Positions 1 to 10,393 of a stretch of 64,000 bases of DNA are shown piece after piece; position 1 is the first letter of the stretch, and the number at the start of each line of letters is the position of its first letter. The notes below the pieces were generated by a model. The model ran no database searches and was not told the origin of the DNA. It worked only from the letters and a program-made list of their open reading frames with translations. Source of the stretch: Ischnura elegans (lineage: Eukaryota; Arthropoda; Insecta; Odonata; Coenagrionidae). The translations under genes and the position numbers were made by a program. The stretch is from contig NC_060252.1 in the NCBI RefSeq assembly GCF_921293095.1, positions 7,440,001 through 7,504,000 of the forward strand, given 5' to 3'.

Positions 1-202
1 CTGCGCCCCTGACTCTCACCTCCCCTGATTATTTCTTCTCCATGAATGAATCTGTTTAGAAATGTGTTAATGTAGATAAAGTCATCATTTTAATAACTGT
101 AGTCGTTTACAAAATTCAGTGCTGACTTTTTCTTGAGTCGTCTACATAGATTATGCTGATGTTCGGGATGTCTCTTTTAAAAAGTAGAGAAGTATGATAA
201 TT

Positions 203-275
203 TCGGATTCGAACCCTACCAGAATTTTACCGCAACTACCGCGCACAGTGTAGACCTACTCGGCCGCGGAGCAAC
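203..275 (-). repeat. Degenerate tRNA-like segment (SINE head or tRNA pseudogene)
   Basis: Read on the minus strand, it starts with a GGCCGAGTAGGTCTA stretch like a Leu/Ser-type tRNA D arm. About 45 bases later comes GGTTCGAATCC, a perfect RNA polymerase III B box. The ends do not pair into an acceptor stem, so this is not a functional tRNA. The rest of 1-390 shows no recognisable feature. Confidence 0.4.
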
Positions 276-391
276 ATATAAGTAAGAGATAAACGGTGAG
301 TCCAAATATGAATCTAAAGAGAGGAAAAACCTCGTCACGGGGCCCAAAATAAACACTCCGGGGGCCCAACGTGTGAGCTGAAGGGAGCTTC

Positions 392-1258
392 TTCAGCATT
401 CCATTCGCTAATATTAATGAAGGAAGGTTGAATTACTTAGATTTAACCATTCAAAATGTAAACAAAAAATGTGAATTCTCGATTTTCAGAAAAAATTGTT
501 ACACTGACCAAATAATACACCGCAATTCACGACACCACTTCTCTCACAAACTATCAGCAATACATTGTATGCTTCACAGACTATGTATGATTCCATTGTC
601 GAATTACAACAGGATGAAGGAGCTTAACACAATCAAACTAATTGCATCCAATAATGGGTACTCCGAAGTTCTCATTGACAAACTGTACCACCAAAAACAA
701 AAACGACTCGCACTCAACCTTATTTACACAGATAGAGGGAAAGATGATGACACGAAATGGCGTAGAATCCCCTATCTCGGTCGTATATCCAACAAAACTG
801 GAAAATTACTACCTAAAGATCAAGTGAAGGCTGCCTTCTACAGTAAAAATACACTGGGCAAACTGTTGGGCAGTGCCAATGACAAAATTAGTGCCGGAGA
901 ACACAGCGGAGTATATAAACTCCGTTGCAATGACTGCAATTCCTGTTACATAGGAAAAACTGGACGGAATTTCAACATCCGGGCCAAGGAACATCGTTCA
1001 TGTTTTATTAACAACAAAGAAACATCACACTTTGCCAAACACCTCTTGGATTCCGACCACACAAGCGATTTCGAACCGATAATCCTACATAAAGAAAACA
1101 ACGGCCCAAGGCTTGACGCACTCGAGCAGATGGAAATTTTAGTGGGCCAAACCTCACCCAACATAACATTAGTTAACGAGCAGTTGTATTCTCACCATTC
1201 ACCACTTTTCAATGTTTTTTCTGAGAAACCATTACGGATGACACTCACCACTCCATAA
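392..1258 (+). CDS. Penelope-like element protein, C-terminal part: RT thumb and GIY-YIG endonuclease (partial)
   Basis: The frame is open from 377 and recognisable from about 392. The TTG at 428 is an internal leucine, not a start. Counting residue 1 at 428, residues 1-60 match the RT C-terminal region of Penelope elements (YLDLTI, FSIFRK, TDQIIHRNSRH, FSHKLSAIH). Residues 161-240 form the GIY-YIG nuclease: GVY at 161-163, CxxC spacing before YIG at 174-176, a candidate catalytic Arg at 180, KEHR at 187-190, and a candidate metal-binding Glu in ALEQME (231-236). In intact elements this nuclease nicks target DNA during retrotransposition. The 3' half has no stop or frameshift, so this copy is fairly young. 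It cannot move alone because the RT core is absent. Confidence 0.8.
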   Translation, partial: FSIPFANINEGRLNYLDLTIQNVNKKCEFSIFRKNCYTDQIIHRNSRHHFSHKLSAIHCMLHRLCMIPLSNYNRMKELNTIKLIASNNGYSEVLIDKLYHQKQKRLALNLIYTDRGKDDDTKWRRIPYLGRISNKTGKLLPKDQVKAAFYSKNTLGKLLGSANDKISAGEHSGVYKLRCNDCNSCYIGKTGRNFNIRAKEHRSCFINNKETSHFAKHLLDSDHTSDFEPIILHKENNGPRLDALEQMEILVGQTSPNITLVNEQLYSHHSPLFNVFSEKPLRMTLTTP

Positions 1259-1365
1259 CACCCCTCCCGGTATTTCGTCATCATACACCAACCCTCGGCT
1301 ACACCGTGCAGTGACCCATCAGCGACGTACTTCCCAAACCTACCTTCCCTTCCCTTACCCCCTCC

Positions 1366-1530
1366 ACCAAATAATACACCGAAATTCAAGACACCACTTC
1401 TCTCACAAACTATCAGCAATACATTGTATGCTTCACAGATTATGATTGATTCCATTGTCGAATTACAACAGGATGAAGGAGCTAAACACAATCAAACTAA
1501 TTGCATCCAATAATGGGTACTCCGAAGTTC
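1366..1530 (+). repeat. 165-bp direct repeat of Penelope body inserted in its own 3' region
   Basis: This segment repeats 507-671 over 165 bp with only a few mismatches, in the same orientation. It lies about 108 bp after the stop codon. It is flanked on both sides by C/T-rich sequence (TTCCCTTACCCCCTCCAC before, CCCCCTTTCTCCACCTCC after), as if dropped into a pyrimidine tract. Possible origins are template switching during reverse transcription or a nested second insertion. Confidence 0.85.
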
Positions 1531-1700
1531 CCCCCTTTCTCCACCTCCACTCTACCTCCCCTCTAACGCCTTCAAGGGTATAAATTCTGTGTACTGATAC
1601 TTGTAATTGCCAGATGATGATACGCTGTATCGAAACCGGTCGCAATATATTTTATTTTGTGAAACAGCTAAGTGTTTTCTTAACCTTTGTGCATCATGAA

Positions 1701-2199
1701 GGAGTTTCACCATGTTACGCCAACCACCATCGCATTCAATATTAATTCCATTTTAGCTTCTTCTCCTGGGGTTTTACTACAGCTTCGTTAGCTAAAAATC
1801 AGTCGCGTTCGTCCTCGTCGGCTCTTTGTTTCGTGAAGGCAAAGGATGTAGGTTGCCGTATGTGCCAACCTTCAAAGTTTTCACCGACCCAGCCACTCCG
1901 GTGAAATGGGACTTCTGGAAGTCTACATACTATTGAAAACGATAGTACTTACTTAAACTTCTTCATGAATGAATAAGAAAGACGAATTGTATACCCTTTA
2001 TCTTTAATGATAACCAACCTGCTCAGAAACTTTCTATTAACAAAAGGTTTAGCCATAGAACAAAACATATTGATGAACGTTGTCACTTGGAAGGAGAGGC
2101 AGCGGAATGTTAAAAGGTTAAACTTCGGTACATCTCAACCGAGGAGTTAATAGCAGATGTTTTTTGTTTTAGTCAAAGAGTGTGCAATTTTAAATTATT
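1701..2199. other. Unassigned sequence between Penelope element and copy A
   Basis: No coding frame, terminal repeat or splice pattern could be supported. The stretch at about 1,830-1,930 is somewhat richer in G and C but matches nothing I recognise. Confidence 0.4.
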
Positions 2200-3200
2200 G
2201 GCGATAAGAGGCCACTAAATATATTCCTCTTTATAGACAGCATCTCTTCTTCATACGTGTGTAATTGAAGGTTGATTTGATCAATAAAGCGACACACTTT
2301 TCACTGAAAGCCTCTTATTATCTATTTAAAGGCAAATACACTGCAACGCAGAAAGCTAGGGGACACTCCGCTCAAAACATACATAATGCTTTTATCTTGA
2401 GTAGAATTTGCCATAGTAAAAAAAAATAGCCCTCAATTCGAGTTTTTGGGCGGGGACAATACGAGGAAGTACATCGATAAATGCGATAAATTTTCAACAT
2501 GGAACGTAGAAGAAGGGAAGAAAACGTGAAAGTGGAAAGCGAAATGGTCCTCGACGTACTTGGAATCAAACTGGCCGCTTACTGGAGTATTTAAATGCAA
2601 AGGAACAACGTGTCTGGGCTGAGGTGTTGAGATTGAAAATATGCGACAATTTGGGCAAACCTCCTTTAGTTAAAACATTAATTTGGTTAAAAAGCCAATG
2701 TTTATAAAATACAACAGATTCTATTAAAAATATTGAAAATAATCTATTAAAAATGGGTGGGTTAATGGAAAATATCATCTGAAAATCACCGTCACAAATA
2801 TAAGAGCGCAAAAAAAGGCAGGAAGTCAATAATAACATAATAATACGGACAAAGACTCTGTAAGAATAACACGCGACGGAAGAAGCAATTAAGAAGTAAT
2901 CAGAAGAATAGACAAGGCGAAGAGCCCTTACTAGAAAAATGAAGGATATTCTGACTTGCAAGAGTAGAAAATTGCGGAACAAAGTAAGTAAACGATTCAT
3001 CACAACTCACAATTTGAGCATGCATCTCTAATGCAGTGAATCATGGAGTATGACAGCAGTGCAGAAACAGATGACTATTCGGCTATGTGAAAGTTAAATG
3101 GATCGACCGATTGAGGAATGCGGAATTCCTCGGAAGAGTTTGAGAGAAAAGAAGCCTTAAATACAAGACACACCAGTGTAACCCTAAAAATCTTGCCGTA
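2200..3200 (+). pseudogene. Gutted LINE remnant (endonuclease start joined to RT C-terminal end)
   Basis: Around 2,498-2,570 there is a decayed version of the start of an apurinic-type endonuclease (a TFNMERG-like motif, clearer in copy B at 34,095-34,190). From about 2,780 to 3,190 the sequence resembles the C-terminal tail of the same LINE's RT, including a frame reading VKWIDRLRNAEFLGRV. The endonuclease body and all RT catalytic motifs are missing. Copy B keeps about 1.3 kb more of the middle, so A has suffered an internal deletion. Multiple stops and frameshifts disable it. Confidence 0.6.
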
Positions 3201-3673
3201 TTTATCTAGATGGCCTGTTGAAGGCAATCCTCGCTGGAGGAACAAGTGTACGACATGCGCGGCAAAAAAATGGCCTCTGTTATCGTATATTAGGAACCAA
3301 AAATGAATGGTACTAAATAGAATCTGAGAGATTCCATCGGGGACCTCGTAATATCATTAAATGTTATGTGCAATCAATAAAACTTTACGGAGATAGAACG
3401 TAAAGTTCAAACATTTTTAATTACTCAAGGTTTCTTTCGTAATGTAGTATCATACTAGTTAATCAACTGACTATTCGTTGTACGAAACACTACTAGAAAA
3501 TAGTAAATGATGAAATATTGTTCACTTAAAGACATACCGCAGAATAATTTATTTTTGCGAAGGATTTAGGATGCATGTAGCTAGTAAGAGACAAAGAGAA
3601 ACAGAAGATCAATGCATAGGAATATTTAAAGACAAATAAAATAATGTTCACGGAGTGAATGATATTGACTCAC
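3201..3673. other. AT-rich stretch without recognisable feature
   Basis: It is shared with copy B (36,016-36,485). No coding, repeat-terminus or RNA signal was seen. Confidence 0.5.
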
Positions 3674-3777
3674 CATATTTCTTCAGTCCTCCTCTTCTTA
3701 GCGCCCAAATCGCAAATCGCCGTTCAACCCCACCTATCTCACGGATTTGACACGCTACCCCAACATTACTTGTGCAC
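3674..3777 (-). other. Candidate 104-bp internal exon, minus strand (copy A)
   Basis: On the minus strand a pyrimidine-rich tract and CAG (acceptor AG opposite 3,778-3,779) precede 104 bases that end at a GTGAGT donor (opposite 3,668-3,673). In copy B the exon has the same length and both splice sites survive (36,486-36,589). In A one frame is fully open, beginning after one leading base and ending with one base left over. It contains ERRFAIWALRRGGLKKY. I do not recognise the protein. The exon lies 1.2 kb downstream, in transcript direction, of the first-exon donor at 4,987. Any following exons would be left of the LINE debris or outside the window. Confidence 0.45.
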
Positions 3778-4986
3778 CTGAAAAGAAAAAAGCTCGCGTT
3801 AGAGGCTGGCAATACTCAATCACTAAAAGTTAAAAGATAACATGAAGAATAACGTAAAGATGAAGGTGAAATCAAAGTCTACAACAAAATTGTCATACTC
3901 ACATCAATGGTGTAATGTGTGGATAAAAGAAAAATTTTAATTAAGTGCTATAAACACAATTATGATCGCTAATATCTTCTTACACATCAAAATTATTTGA
4001 CCAATTGTAAGAGATCAGTTTCGGATTGGCAGTTATATATCATAACGGAATAGACGATTGCAAATTCCTGGACTTAAACGTGCAGGAATGTTTCAGATTC
4101 TATTAAAAACTATAAATAAATACGTCGATTAACAATTGCTAACAAAAGAGTGTATTTAAAAGACGAATAAGAGGTAATGACGAGCAGCTGAACCAATCAC
4201 GGATAGGAGTTTCATTTTGAAATTTCTGGTTCTCTCGTAATTATTAACGAAGAAAGGCACTGTTCCACGTCTGCTGTAAATACTTCATATTTATAGTCAA
4301 ATGTTTGAACATGGACCAAAAATATTTATAAACTAACGCAGTACTGGAAGTAAGCTATCGGGTTGCCGTAGCTGATTCCACTATTCACACAGCTATCTTT
4401 CATATTCTTAGAAACGCGATGAATTTAAAGATACAACTACTCACAGGTTATACTTATTCATTTTAAATGTCGGCACTCCATAACGAAATGCAATTCACAG
4501 AAGTTACATCTATTACACTCGGAAACGAATTGTTAAGTACTTAGTGAAGGGGATTAATCCAGTACCATAAACGAGTATCTGTCCCATAAAATTGCTTTGG
4601 AAACAAAGTAAGTATGACATTTAGCCGAATGCCGATATACTTCTCACAAAATAATTATTTCGATTCATAATTCACGGAGTTGACATAGAAAACAGGACGA
4701 TTTTAATTGGAGAGGATATTTCCCTATCACTGGCGTTCTTTCAAAAAATCTAATCTGTAGCCTACTTAAACTTAGAGGCACATTACTCACGTGGTATTCA
4801 AAGATGGGACGTGAATACTGCTGGCGTAATAAAAACTGTATATACAAAATAATATTCTCTATTTTTACGATCACTAAATAAAGATGAATATGTTACACTT
4901 GCAAATTATCCTCCATTTCAGAGATTTGACAATTCATTGAAAATAACACGGATATTCTTCACTTAAATAATAGTTTATACACTCAC
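3778..4986 (-). other. Candidate intron between minus-strand exons (copy A)
   Basis: It lies between the GTGAGT donor opposite 4,981-4,986 and the acceptor at 3,778. It is AT-rich, with no repeat or coding signal of its own. Copy B has the equivalent (36,590-37,810). Confidence 0.4.
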
Positions 4987-5065
4987 CTCTTAACCCCAAG
5001 AGAGCTTGCCGCGAAGTGAAGTTCAGCGGCAGAGGGAGGGGGACTTCTGACTCTCCGTCAGCCAC
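4987..5065 (-). other. Candidate non-coding first exon, minus strand (copy A)
   Basis: The minus strand shows a G/C-richer stretch ending in TTAAGAG followed by GTGAGT, a strong donor. It lies directly downstream of a CRE-containing promoter. It is preserved in copy B with the donor after 37,811. No ATG-initiated frame of note lies in it, so it would be 5' untranslated. The transcription start is approximate. Confidence 0.4.
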
Positions 5066-5370
5066 ATGACGTATGACTGTGACGTCACATTAATTTCGAA
5101 CCACTTTCTATTTAAGACAAATAAGAACCTTAAAAAAAGGCTGAAGATAGTATATTCTATATAATTCAAAAATATATCCAATAAAATACATCAATAAATG
5201 CGGTGATATTCTATATTAAAAATAAAATTATATCGCGCGGGAAACTAATACAACGCTTAGCCAATAAGATTTGTTCATCTGGTGGCGCGTAATTTCTTTA
5301 ACGGCCAATAGTAACAATACACGTGAATCAATGTTCCAGAATGTTCTAGTCATCTGCGAAGGTCAATAGG
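5066..5370. promoter_or_regulatory. Candidate bidirectional promoter: CRE, two CCAAT boxes and heat-shock element (copy A)
   Basis: The segment separates divergent candidate first exons. It has a palindromic CRE, TGACGTCA, at 5,080-5,087, plus a second CATGACGTAT site at 5,065-5,074. It has CCAAT boxes in TTAGCCAATAAG (about 5,257-5,268) and ACGGCCAATAG (about 5,301-5,311), and a perfect three-unit heat-shock element (TTC at 5,334, GAA at 5,339, TTC at 5,344, with two-base spacers). ACACGTG lies just before the HSE. All are kept in copy B (37,880-38,180) although the surrounding DNA has drifted. Activity is inferred, not shown. Confidence 0.5.
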
Positions 5371-5685
5371 TACGAATGCAGAACACGTCATTGCTTTTCG
5401 AAAAACGATACATCAGATTATCGACAGCCTGCATTCAACTGTCACTTCCGATCCAGCTCCTCCCCCTTCCCATACTTACGAAGAAAGCACCCCCCAGTCC
5501 AACACCAACCGTCACTTCGGCAGAATCACATTTTATGAAATTTATAGAATTAATCTTCTGGACTGCGTCACCCGTTTCTTCGTTCGTTGAAGTCACCGTC
5601 TCATTATGTGGAAATTAGGATAAAGATCAGTAACTACGAGCCATATACAGAAATGCACAGAAGAATTGCAGCGGTATTGACTGAG
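5371..5685 (+). other. Candidate first exon, plus strand (copy A)
   Basis: It ends at a strong GAG|GTAAGT donor (5,685/5,686), kept in copy B at 38,505/38,506. Its start is only approximate, placed just after the heat-shock element. The frame that is open across the donor reads KPSHY-like sequence down to VLTE and continues into the next exon. In A the nearest in-frame ATG is at 5,652; in B it is earlier, at 38,443. An 80-codon ORF at 5,376-5,618 is in a different frame and is not preserved in B, so most of this exon is probably untranslated. Confidence 0.45.
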
Positions 5686-6549
5686 GTAAGTGATAAGATG
5701 TAAAATTTATGGTATAAGTGAACGGAAGTGGGAATTGTAATTTTTTCTAATCACGATAACTCTTACATAATATACATAAAAGGGTTTGCTCAATAGCGCA
5801 TCTTGTAAAATTATTGCATACGAGAGTGATTAGCGAAGATAGGCAGTGTTCATTAGCGGTAAGAACATTACTAAAACCATTTCGCGATGAGTATAAAAGC
5901 GAGAAGTATAGTGCACAGTGTTCGCATTAGTACATAATAATTCTTTCTTTTTCCATTCACTTCATTTCCATTAATTCGTCAAATTTATTGACGATTTAAA
6001 GATGAAGTCCTTCGAATTGTGGGAAAGCCACTTTGAGCTTTGAGAGAAAATTTGAGCTTTGTAGCTTCTTATCATTTCTAGTATCTCATTCATTACCTAG
6101 GGTCTTACTTCTGGCCTATCCTTATTTATATTTACGTCTTATTTTCAAAATAGCTGCCCTAAGTTCCATTGCGGGTAAACTTTCACATGACACGCACACA
6201 TAATTTGTTATCTTGTTAATTGGTCAAACATAAACGTAGAAATATGTATAGTTCCAAAATAGAACGCAACAGAGATCTGCAATGTACGAGTGAGTTTATG
6301 ATGTTAAATTCATTCAGAATTGTGATTATCTTCTTACACAATACCTCAGATATCGCTAAAGCTTATTTTGCATTTGCTCATTTACAATGGTGTTAGTTAG
6401 AATCCGACCCACCTTTCTTGGCCTCATAAGAGTGTTATTATGTCTGAAAAATTGATCTATATGTCTGTCATGTGAACACCGAGAAAAGAATAACTCCTGA
6501 ATGAAATAATTATAACATATTAATGCTTATTGTTTCTGGTCATTCGCAG
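5686..6549 (+). other. Candidate intron, plus strand (copy A)
   Basis: It is bounded by GTAAGT at 5,686 and CATTCGCAG ending at 6,549. It is AT-rich and collinear with B 38,506-39,491. B carries an extra 27-bp tandem duplication inside it. Confidence 0.4.
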
Positions 6550-6786
6550 ATTCGTTTCCCAACTAAAGCCATACCCGGCTGGAGTAACCTGATGCCGTCA
6601 TCATTATACAAGAGGGATTGCTTAGCAGTTTGTTGCCAGTTTTACTGGAGTCTGTATAACCTACTGAAGATATAATTTACACGCGAAAGCTACTAGTTCA
6701 AGGAAAACATAAGGAACGCCTAATGAAATGATTCATTTCCGTGAAGAAAGTTTAAAATTCTTGGTCACCATTGAGCTCATTGACAG
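6550..6786 (+). other. Candidate second exon with a short spliced ORF (copy A)
   Basis: The acceptor is TTCTGGTCATTCGCAG and the donor is GACAG|GTAAGT at 6,787. The frame continuing from the first exon is open for 41 codons (IRFPTKAIPGW ... YNLLKI) and stops at TAA 6,673-6,675. Copy B has exactly the same 41-codon length and stop position. The remaining 111 bases after the stop lie before another donor, so the message would carry an exon junction well downstream of its stop. It may be a non-coding RNA or a decay substrate. I do not recognise the peptide. Confidence 0.45.
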
Positions 6787-8798
6787 GTAAGTGAAATCTT
6801 TACCATTACATCATTACAATTCAGTCTATCTAGTCTACAATTACATACCGTTAATTCAGATGCCCTTTTTTATATCGATAATATTTAAAAAGAATTGGCA
6901 TCTTGAGATGGATTTAACATTTTTTTATAATTATAAATTTTGGTTAAATATAACCCCGAAGTATAGTCATTGTCAGGTAAAATTAATTGTGCACTTTTGT
7001 GCCACTAAGACCCTATGGAAGGCTCTGAGGTTTTCTCCATAAAATGTAGAACATAGCGATCAGCAAAGCCCAATTTGCAACATTATATTGCTTCATGCCG
7101 CAAGAAAAAGCTGACTGGAAATGATTAAATATATTTCAGGTTCAGCAGTCGCCAAGTTCACACCTAAATAACCCCCACTACAAGGGATTTCAATTTCTGA
7201 CTATGACTAAACAAATTGTTGGATTTTAACTGATTCATGCACGGGTTATAACATACATACATAGCCTATTTTTCCTACTCCGAGAGAAGCATTCCTAGAT
7301 TTAAACGATCGCAGGTGTTATGGTCCCTAATTGCATCATTGGGGGTCAAAACGGAGAAAGACGCGGTCAAATAGGGTCCTGCCTGTTGCGATCACTGCTT
7401 CACGAAAGTTTGCACGTCCATGTCACGTCAACAGCGAGGTTATGAAGAGGGGAAGAAGCTTATCTACTTCCCTCAACGAAACACGTTTCTCACTCAAACC
7501 CAGTTTTCCCATTTGGTGATATAATTGCTCTCATCTATCTCATACTGTTTGCTCCCAATGCATACGTCCTGGTCTGAACGTAAAGAGCGCTTTCGATCAC
7601 CAAAAGGAAGTTAAAAAATGTTAGGAATGTAGCATGAGTACTAAAACTTACGAGGTTTAACATTCAATTATTAGGACGTTGAAGGTATATACCCAACACT
7701 ATGGAGGAGAATAGTCTAAGATTGTATAAGGTAATACGTCGAGAATGAGGTAACCACGAATGCAACCATAATTTTAGAAGTATTTCGTCAAGTGGTTGTG
7801 GTTCGTCATTTTAAATCATATCAAAAGAGGTTATAACAGAGATCATATCATAAGAGATAAAAACAGCCATGTTTGACCAAACCTTTTCTCTGTCGTAAAT
7901 TTTTTCTTAAGATTGTGAAATTAATATAATATATATTTCTATGAAGTATTTCGTGCGCCACATGTTACTGGAAAGAATACTCATGCATATAGAATTTTTA
8001 TCGGTGCAGTCATAATGAGAGATTAGTCATCAATGGTAAGCTGTACAACTTTGTGCAATATAAACTGCTATAAATGACGCATGAGGCCTTAACCTTATAA
8101 GAGGTAAAAGTGACATTGAATTATTGCATACCAAGATATGCATGAAGATAGTTAGATATTGAAAAAAGCCGTGGGTTTTACATAATAAATGCAGATCCTA
8201 TTTTACATAGTCCTAGTTGAACCAATCCATACCAAGTTTCCTACCTATCCCATTTCATCGTAAACTCAACAAAGTGAAGCCTTTTACAATTGGTGGTAAT
8301 GTCACACGACAGTAGAAGTGCAATAATCACATTTAATACCTATTACACTCGTCTGAAAATCGTTTTCGTAATTTCTCCCGTTGTATTACAAAAACACTAT
8401 CATAGAAACAACATTGAAAGAAAACTGCAAAATTTGCAAAAACCATCACGTTGTATCAAAGAATTTTCCGTTTCTTCAGAAAAATTGTTTTCTAAAATAA
8501 ATGTGTTTTAAAGAATTCTCTGCAAAAATGTTGAAACTTCACATTGAATCATGCTGCAAGAGGAGAAGACTCCCTACCTTTTATTTTCTGGTTGTCCCAT
8601 CGGCGGAGGAGATCAGCTTTATCACAGTGACTCCTCAAAACAATTATATTCACCAACACTTCACTTTGAACACAGAACTAAAAAATAATCATTTGATGAA
8701 CCATTCACACTATCACTCCACTGGATGAACACTTGCTTCTGCCGTTGAGTAAAACAACTGGGAGATTCACATTACTTCCATGACACATGAATAAACGA
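6787..8798. other. Mostly non-coding duplicated sequence
   Basis: It is collinear with B (39,733-41,095), except that about 7,080-7,310 exists only in A. A 220-bp block at 7,310-7,530 is well kept in B (40,022-40,245). Its 62-codon frame starts at TTG and its differences are mostly amino-acid changing. A 66-codon ATG ORF at 8,528-8,728 has an equally long partner at 40,824-41,024 (see findings). Confidence 0.5.
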
Positions 8799-8921
8799 TT
8801 AACACATGATAATCCTCCAAGAAGAGAAGCAAAGGCTTAAGGAGATCGTTGATAGCTTCATTTTTTGGCTTGTACTTTCATTCAATGGATTAATTGAATC
8901 ATTAACTCCACCTTTTGTAAA
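8799..8921 (-). other. Candidate second exon, minus strand (copy A)
   Basis: A pyrimidine-rich tract and ACAG (AG opposite 8,922-8,923) precede an exon whose sense strand reads FTKGGVNDSINPLNES and onward to a stop at 8,799. An ATG in good context (AAAAATGAAG) lies within it. Copy B keeps the acceptor (exon from 41,217) but its frame stops earlier. Splicing from the donor at 9,406 is inferred. The true 3' end is unknown. Confidence 0.3.
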
Positions 8922-9405
8922 CTGTAAAAAAAGGAAGAAATAGCCATTAAATGATAACACAAAAATTTGCATTGATGACACTTTATCTCAATTCATATGA
9001 CAATAAGGAAATGTGACAGTGGAGATGAATACCACCCATACCGGTTTAAGCCATTCTTAAAGACATCTTTTCATGATAACGTAACTTGTATAAGATCATG
9101 TGAAGTTCTGAAAAGTATTAATCGAACAAAATATGAAACCAAATACATGTATTCATATATTATTTTATTAACCTGTACGTGGTAATATAATTGGGTAACT
9201 AGAACTAGCTGCTACAGACAGATTTTGAAAATAATTACGAAACATGGCGAGTCTGAATCAATTATGCGGGATAAAAAACACTATTAATTTTCACTAAGCC
9301 AGTTGACAAAGCAGTTTGCCTGCTTCCAAGAAAATTATCAAAAAATAAGATACAAAATGCACAAATATAATGGAGTAGTAGGATAATTATGATCAAAGGA
9401 CTTAC

Positions 9406-9530
9406 CAGTGCTCTTCAGCGAAGGATAATCCACCTCTCAACACTAACCGAACTGCTGTGAGTCTAGAACTTCACTTTGACAGCGGGAGGACTAAGGGGAT
9501 AACCTAAAGTGACGCACTGTTCTCACATAC
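9406..9530 (-). other. Candidate first exon, minus strand (copy A)
   Basis: The minus strand reads AGAGCACTG then GTAAGTCC, a strong donor at 9,405/9,406, identical in copy B (41,737). The upstream limit is a guess. No useful ATG lies in it, so it would be leader sequence. Confidence 0.3.
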
Positions 9531-10018
9531 ACCCCAGAGGTAATGGAGGGCAAGGAATTGCATCAGGATATGAGGGGAGGTTGCCAGGAACGAATAGCTA
9601 AACGCAGAGTCTAAACTATTGGCCTTGATTTTGAGTCCGATTGCATTATGAAGGCGGTTCGGTTTGCGCGTCGTTGGGACGAGGTGGTGGTTGGGGGAGG
9701 GGTACTTAAAGGGGGGAGGGTCCCAGAGCGCCACCCTCAACACAGAAAGGTCCATTCCTCTCGTATAATCACGTACTATGTATTTTACCAATAAAGGCTT
9801 GCTTAAAGGAAAAAAAAGGTAGAGTCAGCTGCTATATATTAATTGCCCTGCGTTAAGGCAATGTATATTAAAGTGCGAGTGTACAAGTAAGTTCAGGAAC
9901 CAAATTACGAGCAAAATATGTGTCATTTCCTGTTCATTCCCCTGCACACTATGGGTTGTTACACGATGCATTGCTAAGTTTACTCATTTACTTTCTCGTG
10001 TTAATGCTTCCTGTTTCC
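9531..10018. other. Duplicated non-coding sequence with a G-rich stretch
   Basis: It includes a G-rich tract at about 9,680-9,725 that is also in copy B (about 42,010-42,055). Reading frames here are short and differ between copies. Confidence 0.4.
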
Positions 10019-10303
10019 CTGGATCGTAGTCAAGACGATTTGTTTGGGAGTGTTGGGGTGTGCGCAACCCTGGAGGTCAGGGGGTTGGAACCACCCTCGT
10101 GGTATAATGTGAACATTTTTGTCCTATATATGCCATTTTACGCTATTTCGACACTAAAAATTACAATGCATCGTCGGTAAGCTATTTAGCTAAATGATAT
10201 ATGTGGAGTAGAATAAATTTGTTTTATCAGTAATAATATAATGCTAAAATTAATTGGTTTTTTGGGGGTGTCCACTGTGTCCTCCCCCAATGTTTTACCA
10301 CTG
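10019..10303. mobile_element. Old hAT-like MITE shared by both copies (copy A)
   Basis: The right end reads (on the minus strand) CAGTGGTAAAACATTGG, a decayed form of the CAGTGGCGTAACCAGG terminus seen in copy B. The left end has ATCGTAGTCAAG, a decayed CGTAGCCAGG. Flanks CTGTTTCC and CTATTGCA are where an 8-bp target duplication would lie. Presence in both copies means insertion before the duplication. Confidence 0.5.
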
Positions 10304-10393
10304 CTATTGCAAATCATAAGCACCAAGGAGGAGTTCTTATAATCATTATGCACAAAATGAAAATTTGATTAACGTTTTTCATGATATATCCTT

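Larger units (their letters stand above)
392..1700 (+). mobile_element. 5'-truncated Penelope-like retroelement
   Basis: This is the 3' part of a Penelope-like element. Only the end of the reverse transcriptase and the GIY-YIG nuclease remain; the catalytic RT core is missing upstream of about 392. The reading frame ends at 1,258. A pyrimidine-rich 3' region follows and contains a second partial copy of the element body (1,366-1,530). The 3' boundary is uncertain and is put near 1,700. Truncation at the 5' end is typical of this class. Confidence 0.8.

Noticed and set aside
428..430. TTG as the start codon of the Penelope-type frame
   Set aside because: The frame and the family similarity continue upstream to about 392; TTG is simply an internal leucine codon in a truncated element.
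5376..5618. 80-codon ORF in the candidate first exon
   Set aside because: The copy B equivalent is frameshifted and unrelated after a few residues, so the region is more likely untranslated.
7331..7519. 62-codon frame paired with 40,045-40,233 as a conserved small gene
   Set aside because: It starts at TTG, and most differences between the copies change the amino acid, so there is no sign of protein-level constraint.
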